Below, in pieces: positions 8,469-16,511 of a stretch of DNA of 64,000 nucleotides. Numbering within the stretch: the stretch's first letter is position 1; each line of letters opens with the position of its first letter. The notes beneath the pieces are model-generated. The model saw only the letters and a program-made list of their open reading frames with translations, had not been told where the DNA came from and made no database searches. The position numbers and the translations under genes are program-made. Origin of the DNA: Hahella sp. HNIBRBA332 (GTDB taxonomy: Bacteria; Pseudomonadota; Gammaproteobacteria; Pseudomonadales; Oleiphilaceae); NCBI RefSeq assembly GCF_030719035.1, contig NZ_CP132203.1:6342501-6406500 (forward strand). Direction: 5' to 3'.

Positions 8469-9266
8469 TCAGCGCGCCTGCAGCGCGGCGTCCTGGTTGC
8501 TCCAGCGGCGCAGGAACCAGGCGCAGGCCAACCCGACGATCACCCAGAACAGCGCGTTGGTCAGGGTGGCGGCGGTGATGAATTGATGGTGCAGCATCTG
8601 TAACGCCTGCAGCGCCTGTGGATTGGTGGCGGCGAATTCCGGCGCATTGGTGTGCGGCGCGCCCACCAGATGCGGAATGACCAGCAGAGGCAACCCGCCC
8701 AGCTTTTTCCATCCCGGCGCGAACGCCAGTAAAGCGAAACCGATAGCGGTGACCAATGCGGTCGCGACCCACCATAGCTGGCGATTTTCCAGCGCGGCGG
8801 CCTGCATGCCGGGAATCTCCGGCGGTAGTCCAATGGCGGGAGCGACAAAGAACACGCCATAGCCCGCCAGTCCCCATAATAATCCCGCGCCCCAGCCTGC
8901 GCCGCTCTTGCCACTGAGTCTGGCGGCATACATACAGGCCAGCATCAGCGCGCTGAAGCCGATACCGGCGAGCACGTTGGCAAGCAGGGTGTACAGTGTG
9001 CGCTCCAGGCCGTCTTCCGGGCCCCAGGCGTCTTCGCCATGGTGGTGGCCGCCGGCTTCGGCGCCGCCGTGCTCATGTTCATGATGGGCGTCCGCCGCAG
9101 CGTGCTGGTGATTTTCCACTACGACAGGTTCAGGCTCCTCGCCGCCTTCGTAGGTTTCCGCCTCCAGAATAATGCTGGTGACCTGGGAATGCTGTACGGC
9201 GCTCAGCAGCCCGCCGGCCAACAGGCCAACCAGCAGCGACGCCAGGATAATACGCTGAAACAACAT
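8469..9266 (-). CDS. cbtA: cobalt transporter subunit CbtA
   Basis: Predicted inner-membrane cobalt uptake protein (CbtA family, described with CbtB as B12-regulated). The 265 residues begin with a membrane helix (IILASLLVGLLAGGLL). Next is an extracytoplasmic loop rich in His, Glu and Asp (NHQHAAADAHHEHEHG, GGHHHGED), then about four more hydrophobic segments, ending FWVIVGLACAWFLRRW. The His-rich loop is a plausible cobalt capture site. It lies directly after cbtB in the riboswitch operon and 4 bases before the chelatase-like gene, so uptake and insertion are co-regulated. Confidence 0.9.
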   Translation of the reverse strand: MLFQRIILASLLVGLLAGGLLSAVQHSQVTSIILEAETYEGGEEPEPVVVENHQHAAADAHHEHEHGGAEAGGHHHGEDAWGPEDGLERTLYTLLANVLAGIGFSALMLACMYAARLSGKSGAGWGAGLLWGLAGYGVFFVAPAIGLPPEIPGMQAAALENRQLWWVATALVTAIGFALLAFAPGWKKLGGLPLLVIPHLVGAPHTNAPEFAATNPQALQALQMLHHQFITAATLTNALFWVIVGLACAWFLRRWSNQDAALQAR

Positions 9267-9387
9267 GTCTCTTCCTCATGTAATGCGGTGTGACGTCGCT
9301 ATGCGCGCAAGCGCCGTACGCAGGGTGCGGCGTCAAGACGGACAGGCGAACGTTTGGCCCTGGCGGGGCCTCAGAATTCAGTAACTG

Positions 9388-9564
9388 TTAGTGACAGGGG
9401 AAAGCAAACGCGTGCCGGGTGTCGTGAGCGGCGTTGTGAGCCGCATCCATGGACAGAAAGCCCACTGCGAACAGAATCAGTCCGCCGAAGCACATGGCGC
9501 CGATAAGTTGTAGCGCTGCGTTATTGGAAGCCAGCAATGGAAGAGAGAGATTTTTAGTTTGCAT
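9388..9564 (-). CDS. cbtB: cobalt transporter subunit CbtB
   Basis: Short 58-residue protein with one membrane helix (LQLIGAMCFGGLILFAVGF) followed by a His-rich end, HNAAHDTRHAFAFPCH, the feature that defines CbtB. I place the start at ATG 9564 (MQTKNLSLPLL) and not at an in-frame codon at 9606, because the upstream codons fall inside the riboswitch B12-box. A GTAGGTG sequence lies about 11 bases upstream. It is the first gene of the operon and therefore the direct target of riboswitch control of translation or transcription. Confidence 0.88.
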   Translation of the reverse strand: MQTKNLSLPLLASNNAALQLIGAMCFGGLILFAVGFLSMDAAHNAAHDTRHAFAFPCH

Positions 9565-9599
9565 GATCTGCGCACCTACCCGTACGAACTGCAGTGGAT

Positions 9600-9795
9600 T
9601 AAGCAAGGCCGGTCTCCGGGCTTACGAAAGGTCGAAGCGTTTTCGACACAACATTTGCGCCTTCCCATGTCAAAACTGACGACACAGTGGCGTTAGCAAA
9701 TTACTTTCGATTACCGTTGCGGGGGCAGCACTGGATTAGCGTAATGCGCACCAGATTTCCCGATTATCTCGCGGTCGAGCACCTTGGTCAGCGGG
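9600..9795 (-). ncRNA. cobalamin riboswitch
   Basis: Read on the minus strand, all conserved blocks of the adenosylcobalamin riboswitch appear in order: AAGGTGCTCGACC near the 5' end, then GGGAAATCTGGTG, then the core CCAGTGCTGCCCCCGCAACG and GTAATCG, then GCCACTG, and finally the B12 box AAGCCCGGAGACCGGCC close to 9608-9626. It sits between the promoter at 9798-9827 and cbtB. High cobalamin is expected to repress the operon. I did not fold the expression platform; the short distance to the cbtB start suggests control of translation or early termination. Confidence 0.95.
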
Positions 9796-9797
9796 AT

Positions 9798-9827
9798 ATG
9801 CTATTGGCTGAACGCAGGGGAAGTCAA
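9798..9827 (-). promoter_or_regulatory. sigma-70-like promoter of the B12 operon
   Basis: On the minus strand TTGACT (9822-9827) and TAGCAT (9798-9803) are separated by 18 bases. Transcription would begin near 9790, just where the riboswitch aptamer begins. The spacing and position make this a good candidate. It is a prediction by eye. Confidence 0.55.
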
Positions 9828-9904
9828 CAAGTTAGCGGGTTGCAATGCGCGCGGACCATGGTGAGAATAGGCCGCCTCATCACGAGCCTGGCGCATACTG
9901 ACCA

Positions 9905-10849
9905 ATGGATACATTGCTGATTCTTGTCCTCGCCCTGACTTTCGACGCCCTGTTGGGAGAACCGCGCCGGCTGCATCCTTTGGTTGGTTTCGGGCGTTAC
10001 GCCGGCTGGGTGGAAGGAGCGATTCGCATCGCCGACTTCTCTTCATCAGCAACCCGCGCGCTTGGCGCGGCGGCGGTGACGGCGGCGATTCTACCCTGGA
10101 CTGCGCTCGCCTGGCTGGCTAGCGAGTGGAGCGAATCCTCCGCCTGGGGACACATTATCTTTTCCGCCTTCGTGCTCTATCTCACCATCGGCTGGCGCAG
10201 TTTGCTGGAGCATGTGCGTCAGGTCGCTGCGCCATTGCGCAGGCATGACGCGGAGGCGGCGCGGCGCAGTCTGTCCATGATCGTCAGTCGCGACACGGCG
10301 GAACTGGGAGAGGAGGAGATCGCCTCCGCCGCCACGGAATCCGCCCTGGAGAACGGCAACGACGCTATCTTCGCCGCCATCTTCTGGTTCCTGCTCGCCG
10401 GGGTTCCCGGCGTAGTGATGTATCGCCTCAGCAATACGCTGGATGCGATGTGGGGCTATAAAAACACGCGTTATGTGCATTTCGGCTGGGCGGCGGCGCG
10501 TCTGGACGATGTCCTCAATTGGGTCCCCGCCCGTCTGACGGCGTTCAGTTACGCCTGTTGCGGCGCGTTGGACAGCGCTCTGCGGTGCTGGCGCGCCCAG
10601 GGCGGACACTGGAAAAGTCCCAATGCGGGACCCGTAATGGCGGCGGGCGCGGGCGCGCTGCGGGTACGACTCGGTGGCGCGGCGACGTATCACGGCAATC
10701 TGCAGCACCGGCCTATACTGGGCTGTGGCGACGCCGCCTCGGCGCAATCCATCGAGCGCGCCTGCACGCTCATCAACCGCACTTTGATTTTGTGGACGGC
10801 GACGGTGGCCTTGGGAGCGGGCGCGCTGTGGTTGTGGGGGGCGGTTTGA
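9905..10849 (+). CDS. cobD: adenosylcobinamide-phosphate synthase (CobD/CbiB), membrane protein
   Basis: Joins aminopropanol (or its phosphate) to adenosylcobyric acid. The 314-residue protein begins MDTLLILVLALTFDALLGEP, the characteristic CbiB opening, followed by RRLHPLVGFGRY and several hydrophobic segments. SALENGNDAIFAAIFWFLLAGVPGVVMYRLSNTLDAMWGYKN is split here over family motifs ENGNDA and NTLDAMWGYK. It is divergent from the riboswitch operon and directly abuts cobC, whose ATG follows its stop codon without a gap. Confidence 0.94.
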   Translation: MDTLLILVLALTFDALLGEPRRLHPLVGFGRYAGWVEGAIRIADFSSSATRALGAAAVTAAILPWTALAWLASEWSESSAWGHIIFSAFVLYLTIGWRSLLEHVRQVAAPLRRHDAEAARRSLSMIVSRDTAELGEEEIASAATESALENGNDAIFAAIFWFLLAGVPGVVMYRLSNTLDAMWGYKNTRYVHFGWAAARLDDVLNWVPARLTAFSYACCGALDSALRCWRAQGGHWKSPNAGPVMAAGAGALRVRLGGAATYHGNLQHRPILGCGDAASAQSIERACTLINRTLILWTATVALGAGALWLWGAV

Positions 10850-11938
10850 ATGAACGGGAGTGACTTTGATAACGGGGCCGGCCATGCGGGCCTTCAGGCG
10901 GAAGAGCCGGCTCCCGTCCATGGCGGCGATCTGGAAAAGTACAGTCAACGCTACGGTATTGCCCCTGATGACTGGCTGGATCTGTCCACTGGCGTCAGCC
11001 CCTTTCCCTATCCGCTGACAAGCATTCCGGCAGAGGTGTTTCGACGTCTGCCTTATCCCGACCCAGCGCTGCAACAGGCCGCCAGCGCCTATTACGGGAC
11101 CGATTCCCTGCTGGCGATTCCCGGCACGCAATGGGCGATTCAACACCTGCCCGCTTGTTGCGCGCCCGGTGTGGCGGCGCTGCCGGACGTCGGCTATCGC
11201 GAACATGAGCATCACTGGCGTCGTCAAGGCTTCAGAATCATTCATTACCCTGCGGGAGATCTGGCGGGCGCGACGGCGCGTCTGGCGCAGACAGAAAACT
11301 TGCGCGTCCTGGTGGCGATTAATCCGAATAACCCCGCCGCCCGTAGGACGCCATTGGCGGCGCTGCGTGAGTCGGCGCTGCGTCTGCAATCTACGGGCGC
11401 ATTGATGGTGGTGGATGAAGCCTTCGCCGACGCGGAGACAGATTCCAGTCTGCTGGGCGAGACCCTGCCGGAGAACGTTGTGGTGTTGCGCTCATTCGGC
11501 AAGTTTTTCGGATGGCCGGGAGTGCGCCTGGGGTTTGCGGCGGCCGCGCCTCACTGGCTGGCTGCATTGCAGGGTCGGCTTGGTCCCTGGACGGTGAACA
11601 GCGCCGCGCAATATGTGGCGACCCGGGCGTTGCGCGACGAGGTCTGGATTGCGGCCATGCGTGAGAAGTTGTCCCGGGTGAGCCGCGACCTGCAGGCGCT
11701 TATTCTGGCGCAGCCGGTATTCAAGGGCGCGCTGGAGTGCCGGCGCACGCCGTTGTTTGTGTCCGTGTTGACGTCGACAGCGCAGGCCGAGCAGATTTTC
11801 GAACGTTGCGCGCAGCAAGGCGTGTTGATTCGCCTTTGGCGGGTGAATGCGGAGCTGGCGTACTTACGGTTTGGACTTTTTGATTTGGAGGACGCCGGTC
11901 TCGTACGGAGACTGACCGCCGCCCTCGCTGACAGATAA
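10850..11938 (+). CDS. cobC: L-threonine-O-3-phosphate decarboxylase (CobC, PLP-dependent)
   Basis: Makes (R)-1-amino-2-propanol phosphate, the substrate that CobD/CbiB attaches. It is a 362-residue fold-type I aminotransferase-like protein. Family opening HGGDLEKYSQRYG is followed by DWLDLSTGVSPFPYP, then INPNNPAARRTP and VVDEAFADAE. The PLP-binding lysine is K218 in LRSFGKFFGWPGVRLGF. It immediately follows cobD and precedes bluB by 8 bases, so the three probably form one operon. Confidence 0.93.
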   Translation: MNGSDFDNGAGHAGLQAEEPAPVHGGDLEKYSQRYGIAPDDWLDLSTGVSPFPYPLTSIPAEVFRRLPYPDPALQQAASAYYGTDSLLAIPGTQWAIQHLPACCAPGVAALPDVGYREHEHHWRRQGFRIIHYPAGDLAGATARLAQTENLRVLVAINPNNPAARRTPLAALRESALRLQSTGALMVVDEAFADAETDSSLLGETLPENVVVLRSFGKFFGWPGVRLGFAAAAPHWLAALQGRLGPWTVNSAAQYVATRALRDEVWIAAMREKLSRVSRDLQALILAQPVFKGALECRRTPLFVSVLTSTAQAEQIFERCAQQGVLIRLWRVNAELAYLRFGLFDLEDAGLVRRLTAALADR

Positions 11939-11946
11939 GGCGATTC

Positions 11947-12597
11947 ATGACGGACAGCGGCTATTCACCTGAAGAGAAACAGGCGGTGTATCGTGCGATA
12001 TATGAGCGACGCGATATGCGTCACTTCCTGCCGGACCCGGTGGACGAGGCAATCTTGCAGCGCATTCTGCAAGCCGCCCACCACGCCCCCAGCGTGGGCT
12101 TCATGCAGCCCTGGCGCTTTATTCGCATCACCGAACCCAGCCTGCGCCGGGACATCGCCGCCACGGTGGAGAAAGAGCGATTATTGACGGCGGAAGCCCT
12201 GGGTGAACGCGGCCAGGAGTTTATGCGTCTGAAAGTGGAAGGGGTGCGTGAGTGTCCGGTATTACTGGTGGTGATGCTCACGGACCGGCGTGAAAAATAT
12301 ATTTTTGGCCGTCGCACCATGCCGGATATGGATCTGGCGTCCGCCAGCTGCGCGATCCAGAACCTCTGGCTGGCGGCCCGTTGCGAAGGCGTCGGCATGG
12401 GCTGGGTGTCGCTGTTTGATCCTGTCGAATTAGCCGCGTTGCTGCAATGCCCGGAAGGTAGCGAGCCCATCGCCATTCTGTGTCTGGGACATGTGGATAA
12501 ATTTTATGACGCGCCAATGCTGCAACAGGAAAACTGGAGCCAGCGCAAGGAGTTGCAGGAGCTGGTCTGGTTCAACCAGTGGGGCGGCGCGGGCTGA
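11947..12597 (+). CDS. bluB: 5,6-dimethylbenzimidazole synthase (BluB)
   Basis: Oxygen-dependent fragmentation of reduced FMN to 5,6-dimethylbenzimidazole, the lower ligand of B12. The 216-residue nitroreductase-like protein has RRDMRHFLPDPVDEAIL, APSVGFMQPWRFIRI, and WLAARCEGVGMGWVSLFDP, all typical of BluB and distinguishing it from general nitroreductases. It is last in the cobD-cobC-bluB run. No terminator is obvious after it. Because the reaction needs O2, the organism must make complete B12 under oxic conditions. Confidence 0.93.
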   Translation: MTDSGYSPEEKQAVYRAIYERRDMRHFLPDPVDEAILQRILQAAHHAPSVGFMQPWRFIRITEPSLRRDIAATVEKERLLTAEALGERGQEFMRLKVEGVRECPVLLVVMLTDRREKYIFGRRTMPDMDLASASCAIQNLWLAARCEGVGMGWVSLFDPVELAALLQCPEGSEPIAILCLGHVDKFYDAPMLQQENWSQRKELQELVWFNQWGGAG

Positions 12598-12748
12598 CAG
12601 AATTACAATAAATAACAATTTCTCATGACTGGAAGGCGTCTCCAACGTCGCTCCCTGGATCGCACTGAAATTGGATTGGCGTTGTCTCCGCAACATTGAG
12701 TTGAGACGAGCTAAACTCTGAGATCCGTAACTAAAAAGGAGTGGGATC

Positions 12749-13453
12749 ATGGGATTGGGATGTATAAGAAACGGCGGAACCGCGATGGTTTACCGTATGA
12801 GTTGGGACGGCAAGTTCTCTGAGAGTCAAACCAATGTCGGCGGCCCCTGGCCGAACGGCGTGGTGAAGGTGTTTGTGCCCGAGGGGCTGGACAGGGAATA
12901 TGTACAGACTGTACGTACGACATTCCGCCGCTGGGAGCACTGCGTTCTGGAATATTGGGGCACGCAGCTGATCAAGTTCGTTGAAGTGGTCGCGGCGGGT
13001 AACGGCGTAGCGACGCTCAATTTCGCCAGCAACTCTGCGGATATTGGGTATTTTCCCGGCGCCAGCACCAAGCTGGGGGTTAATGGCAAAGCCAATATCA
13101 AATCGCTGCCCCATGAAGTAGGACATGCTTTGGGGTTGGCTCATGAGCATGAACGCGATGATGCGCCCGAGAGCGTGCTCCACACCTGGGGGGCCAACAA
13201 AATGGCGTTGGACGCCTACAAGCTGAACAAGCGCAACAGCACCCGCAAGTTTGAAACCTATGGCACCGACTTCGACCCCAAATCCATCATGATGTATGCG
13301 GATCAGGCGGTGGGGCTCCTGGACTCCGTCGACAACACACGTTATGGCGGCTGCAAGATTGATCCCGGCCATGTGGTCAGCGGCGATTGGAACCCCAGTA
13401 TGGGCGACCTGGAGGTGCTTGGCCGCATCTACCGGCACTATTCCACTCTCTAA
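12749..13453 (+). CDS. astacin-like zinc metalloprotease without visible signal peptide
   Basis: A 234-residue metzincin. The zinc motif HEVGHALGLAHEHER begins at His122 (ligands His122, His126, His132; general base Glu123), and the extended HExxHxxGxxHE form with the following Arg points to the astacin family. The Met-turn is SIMMY at residues 179-183, with Tyr183 as the usual fifth ligand. The start is set by AAGGAG nine bases before ATG 12749. The N-terminus (MGLGCIRNGGTAMVYR) is neither a signal peptide nor a clear propeptide; the mature-like catalytic domain begins almost at once. It may act in the cytoplasm or leave by a non-Sec route. Substrate is unknown. Confidence 0.82.
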   Translation: MGLGCIRNGGTAMVYRMSWDGKFSESQTNVGGPWPNGVVKVFVPEGLDREYVQTVRTTFRRWEHCVLEYWGTQLIKFVEVVAAGNGVATLNFASNSADIGYFPGASTKLGVNGKANIKSLPHEVGHALGLAHEHERDDAPESVLHTWGANKMALDAYKLNKRNSTRKFETYGTDFDPKSIMMYADQAVGLLDSVDNTRYGGCKIDPGHVVSGDWNPSMGDLEVLGRIYRHYSTL

Positions 13454-13491
13454 TCCATTCCACTTTCTAATCCATTCCACTTTCTAATCCG
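13452..13491 (+). repeat. short tandem repeat TAATCCATTCCACTTTC at the protease stop codon
   Basis: The 17-base unit TAATCCATTCCACTTTC occurs twice in tandem with a third partial copy (TAATCC), beginning at the stop codon of the protease gene. Copies are identical by eye, so the duplication is recent or the tract is slippage-prone. Confidence 0.85.
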
Positions 13492-13519
13492 TACTTGGAA
13501 GTCGGGCGTGTGGAGTGGC

Positions 13520-14539
13520 TCAGATCGCTTTGACCGACTCCCGCTCAATTATCTTGTGCGGGATGATCACGCTCTCGGCTTCCAGGGTTCCGGCGGCGGA
13601 CATGTCCAGCAGCATTTCCGTCGCGCGGCTGCCCATGGCGAACAGCGGCTGATGCAGCGCGGTGAGCGGCGGCGTCGCCATTTCCGCGATGCGGGTGTCG
13701 TCGTAGGCGATAATCGACAGATCATCCGGGATGCGGACGCCATGGCGGTGAGCGCAGGACAGCGCGCCCATCGCCAACTCGTCGCTGGCGGCGAATACGG
13801 CGCTGAACTGGCCGGGCTTGTCCCCCAGTAATCCTTCCATGCACAGCGCGCCGCTGTGAAAGCCGAAAGATTCAAATTCCGCTCGAAAGCGAATCAACGA
13901 CTCATCCACGCTGAGCCCATGGTCCCGCAGGGCCTGAACATAGCCCTCGATGCGGGGCGCGCCGGCGATGAGGTCGGCGCGATCGCCGCTGATCATGGCG
14001 ATATGGCGGTGGCCTTTGTCGATGAGATGGCAGACGGCGCTGTAGGCGGCCTGCTTGTCATCCACCTTCACGTAGGGAAAGGGATAGGAATAGGAGAGGG
14101 TGGAAATCAGCACGACGGGCAGATTCAGGCTCAACAGCGCGTTGCTTTTCTCCGACGTCATGTACTCGCTCACCGCGAGCACGCCGTCCACCTGCTTCTC
14201 TTTCAACGTCCGCACGTATTCCTGAGAACGGTCGCCGGAATAATTGGTGTTGCAGACGATGACGCTATAGCGCTGCTCCTTGGCCACCGTCTCAATGCCC
14301 TTGAGGATCTCAGCCGCCAGCATGCCGGAAACGTCCGGTAACATGACCCCGATAGTATGAGTTTTTTTACTGACCAGACCACGGGCTACCGCGTTGGGCC
14401 GAAAGCCCATTTCGTCGATGGCGGACAGCACTTTTTTGCGTGTGTCGTTGGAATATCCCCCCAACCCGTTGATGACCCGGGACACGGTGGCGATGGAGAC
14501 GCCGGTGCGTTTGGCGACGTCTTTGATAGTGGTTTTCAT
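13520..14539 (-). CDS. LacI-family transcriptional regulator
   Basis: A 339-residue repressor or activator. The N-terminal helix-turn-helix TIKDVAKRTGVSIATVSRVING with hinge helix PNAVARGLVSKKT is the standard LacI DNA-binding part. The rest is a periplasmic-binding-like sensor domain (IGVMLPDVSGMLAAEILKGIE, then DQ/SDELAMGAL and IIAYDDTRIAEMATPPLTAL). It is divergent from a GH13 alpha-glucosidase gene with a perfect operator-like palindrome between them. A maltose- or glucoside-type effector is therefore likely, and autoregulation is plausible. Confidence 0.93.
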   Translation of the reverse strand: MKTTIKDVAKRTGVSIATVSRVINGLGGYSNDTRKKVLSAIDEMGFRPNAVARGLVSKKTHTIGVMLPDVSGMLAAEILKGIETVAKEQRYSVIVCNTNYSGDRSQEYVRTLKEKQVDGVLAVSEYMTSEKSNALLSLNLPVVLISTLSYSYPFPYVKVDDKQAAYSAVCHLIDKGHRHIAMISGDRADLIAGAPRIEGYVQALRDHGLSVDESLIRFRAEFESFGFHSGALCMEGLLGDKPGQFSAVFAASDELAMGALSCAHRHGVRIPDDLSIIAYDDTRIAEMATPPLTALHQPLFAMGSRATEMLLDMSAAGTLEAESVIIPHKIIERESVKAI

Positions 14540-14580
14540 GGCTTCAATTTCGCCTTAAACGTCTTAATTTGGATTTGTTG

Positions 14581-14596
14581 ACGTAAACGTTTACGT
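14581..14596. promoter_or_regulatory. LacI-type operator palindrome
   Basis: ACGTAAACGTTTACGT is a perfect 16-base palindrome with the central CG pair typical of LacI/GalR operators. It lies 42 bases upstream of the LacI gene start and about 120 bases before the alpha-glucosidase start. A second, imperfect site (TTAATCGTTTACGT at about 14683-14696) lies just before the glucosidase ribosome binding site, so looping or roadblock repression is possible. Confidence 0.75.
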
Positions 14597-14717
14597 TGCC
14601 TAGCATCCGATGAAAATCCCGTAATAAGCATGAATATTCGTATTTATATAGAAAATCATGCTTTGTTTGAAACAATTTTAGTTAATCGTTTACGTTCAAG
14701 CAGATGAGGTGCGAGCC

Positions 14718-16373
14718 ATGGCGGAGAGAAGTGCAATGCAGGGACAAACACAGCCTTCGGATTGGAGCGAGGGCGGCGTGATCTATCAGATTTATCCGCG
14801 CAGTTTTTGCGACTCCAACGGCGACGGAGTAGGGGATCTGAACGGCATCACGGAAAAGCTGGACTATATCGCCAGTCTGGGCGTGGACGCTGTGTGGATT
14901 TCGCCGTTCTTCAAGTCTCCTATGAAGGACTTCGGCTATGACGTGGCGGACTACTGCGACGTTGATCCGATATTCGGCACGCTGGCGGACTTTGACCGCA
15001 TGCTGGCGGCGATGCATGAGCGCGGCCTGAAACTGCTGATCGATCTGGTTCCCTGCCATACCTCCGATGAACATCCCTGGTTTCAGGAAAGCCGCTCCGA
15101 CCGCAGCAACCCCAAGGCGGACTGGTACGTATGGCGCGACGCCAAACCGGACGGCAGCCCCCCCAACAACTGGCGCGCGCACTTCGGCGGACCGTCCTGG
15201 ACCTGGGACGGCCGCCGCGCCCAGTACTATCTGCATCACTTTCTGCCGGGCCAGCCCAATCTGAACTACCGCAACCCGGCGGTGACGGAAGCCATGCTGG
15301 CGCAGGCGGAATTCTGGTTCCAGCGGGGCGTGGACGGCCTGCGCATAGACGCCATCGCCACCCTGGCGTACGACCCTGAACTGACGGATAACCCGGCGCG
15401 GGATCTGGATGATCCGTTCCGGCAATCCGCGGCGGCGCGGGCTAACCCGTTCCATTTGCAGCACCATCGGCACTCGTTCAACCAGCATGATGAAGTCGTG
15501 GCCTTCCTGACCCGCCTGCGGGCGTTGGCGGATCGTTATGAGGGTCGCTTTCTGCTCGGGGAAGTTGGCGGCGACGGTATGGCGGTGAGCGCTCAATATA
15601 CGGCGGGAGAAGACCGTCTGCAGTCCTGCTACAACTTCTCTCTGCTGGGCGCGCCCATCAGCGGGCGTGTGGTGAAGGACATTGTGACGGCGGTGCTGGC
15701 GGAAGTAGGGGCCGGTAAACTGACCTTCGCCGTGGGCAACCATGATGTGATGCGTGTGACCTCCCGCTGGGCGGCGGAGGCGTCGCCGGCGCAACAGCAG
15801 ACGCTGGCGAAAACCGCGCTGACCCTGCTGATGACGCTGCCGGGCAAAGCCTGTGTATATCAGGGGGAAGAACTGGGGCTGACCCAGGCGGACTTGCCCT
15901 ATGAACTGTTGCAGGACCCAGAAGGCATCAATGGCTGGCCGCACGCTAAAGGCCGCGATGGCTGTCGCACGCCGATGCCCTGGCGCGACAATGCCGGCGG
16001 CGGCTTCAGTGTCGGAGAGAGCTGGCTGCCTTTGCCCGAGGAACATCTTGCGGCGGCGGTGAATCGACAGGAAGACGCGGCGGATTCGGTGCTGCGTTAT
16101 ACCCGACAGGCGCTGGCGCTGCGCAAAGAGCGGCCGGAGCTGCGCCGGGGATGCACGGAGCTGCTGAACGCACCGGATGAGCTGTTCGTCATCCTGAGGA
16201 AAGAAGGCGATAGCCAGGTATTAGGGATATTTAACCTGTCGCCTCAGGCGCAGACTTTCGCCCTGCCTGGAAACCGCTGGAGTGAGCCATTACTCGCTTC
16301 AGAAGCAGCTGTCGCCAATGGCGTTGTCACACTTCCCGCCTTCTCCTGTAGCCTGTTGGAGAATGTGAAATAG
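14718..16373 (+). CDS. GH13 alpha-glucosidase / oligo-1,6-glucosidase-type enzyme
   Basis: Cytoplasmic retaining alpha-glucosidase of family GH13 (551 residues). It opens with WWSEGG-like DWSEGGVIYQIYPRSF, then DGVGDLNGI. Catalytic residues visible are nucleophile Asp211 (GLRIDAIA), acid/base Glu282 (LLGEVGG) and the transition-state pair His342-Asp343 (VGNHDVMR). No signal peptide is present. I chose ATG 14718 because GAGGTG lies 8 bases upstream; a GTG at 14709 would add three residues. Linked to the divergent LacI regulator. The natural substrate is probably malto- or isomalto-oligosaccharide, sucrose being less likely; sequence alone does not decide. Confidence 0.9.
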   Translation: MAERSAMQGQTQPSDWSEGGVIYQIYPRSFCDSNGDGVGDLNGITEKLDYIASLGVDAVWISPFFKSPMKDFGYDVADYCDVDPIFGTLADFDRMLAAMHERGLKLLIDLVPCHTSDEHPWFQESRSDRSNPKADWYVWRDAKPDGSPPNNWRAHFGGPSWTWDGRRAQYYLHHFLPGQPNLNYRNPAVTEAMLAQAEFWFQRGVDGLRIDAIATLAYDPELTDNPARDLDDPFRQSAAARANPFHLQHHRHSFNQHDEVVAFLTRLRALADRYEGRFLLGEVGGDGMAVSAQYTAGEDRLQSCYNFSLLGAPISGRVVKDIVTAVLAEVGAGKLTFAVGNHDVMRVTSRWAAEASPAQQQTLAKTALTLLMTLPGKACVYQGEELGLTQADLPYELLQDPEGINGWPHAKGRDGCRTPMPWRDNAGGGFSVGESWLPLPEEHLAAAVNRQEDAADSVLRYTRQALALRKERPELRRGCTELLNAPDELFVILRKEGDSQVLGIFNLSPQAQTFALPGNRWSEPLLASEAAVANGVVTLPAFSCSLLENVK

Positions 16374-16511
16374 TCGGCGCTGAATCCGACATATAGGGTC
16401 GTACTGCTTGCGAGGATGACTCCACCGCATCGCCCGATTCCGCTCCTGAGCATTCAATCAGGGCGGACGCGGGCCTGATACGGGGAATCAACGCATAAAG
16501 GAGGACCCATT

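Noticed and set aside
10091..11389. 432-codon minus-strand open frame
   Set aside because: Antisense to cobD and cobC; Arg/Gln-rich with no domain features.
12731..13480. 249-codon minus-strand open frame
   Set aside because: Antisense to the astacin-like protease, which has the zinc motif and a ribosome binding site.
14682..16046. 454-codon minus-strand open frame
   Set aside because: Antisense to the GH13 alpha-glucosidase, whose catalytic motifs are intact.
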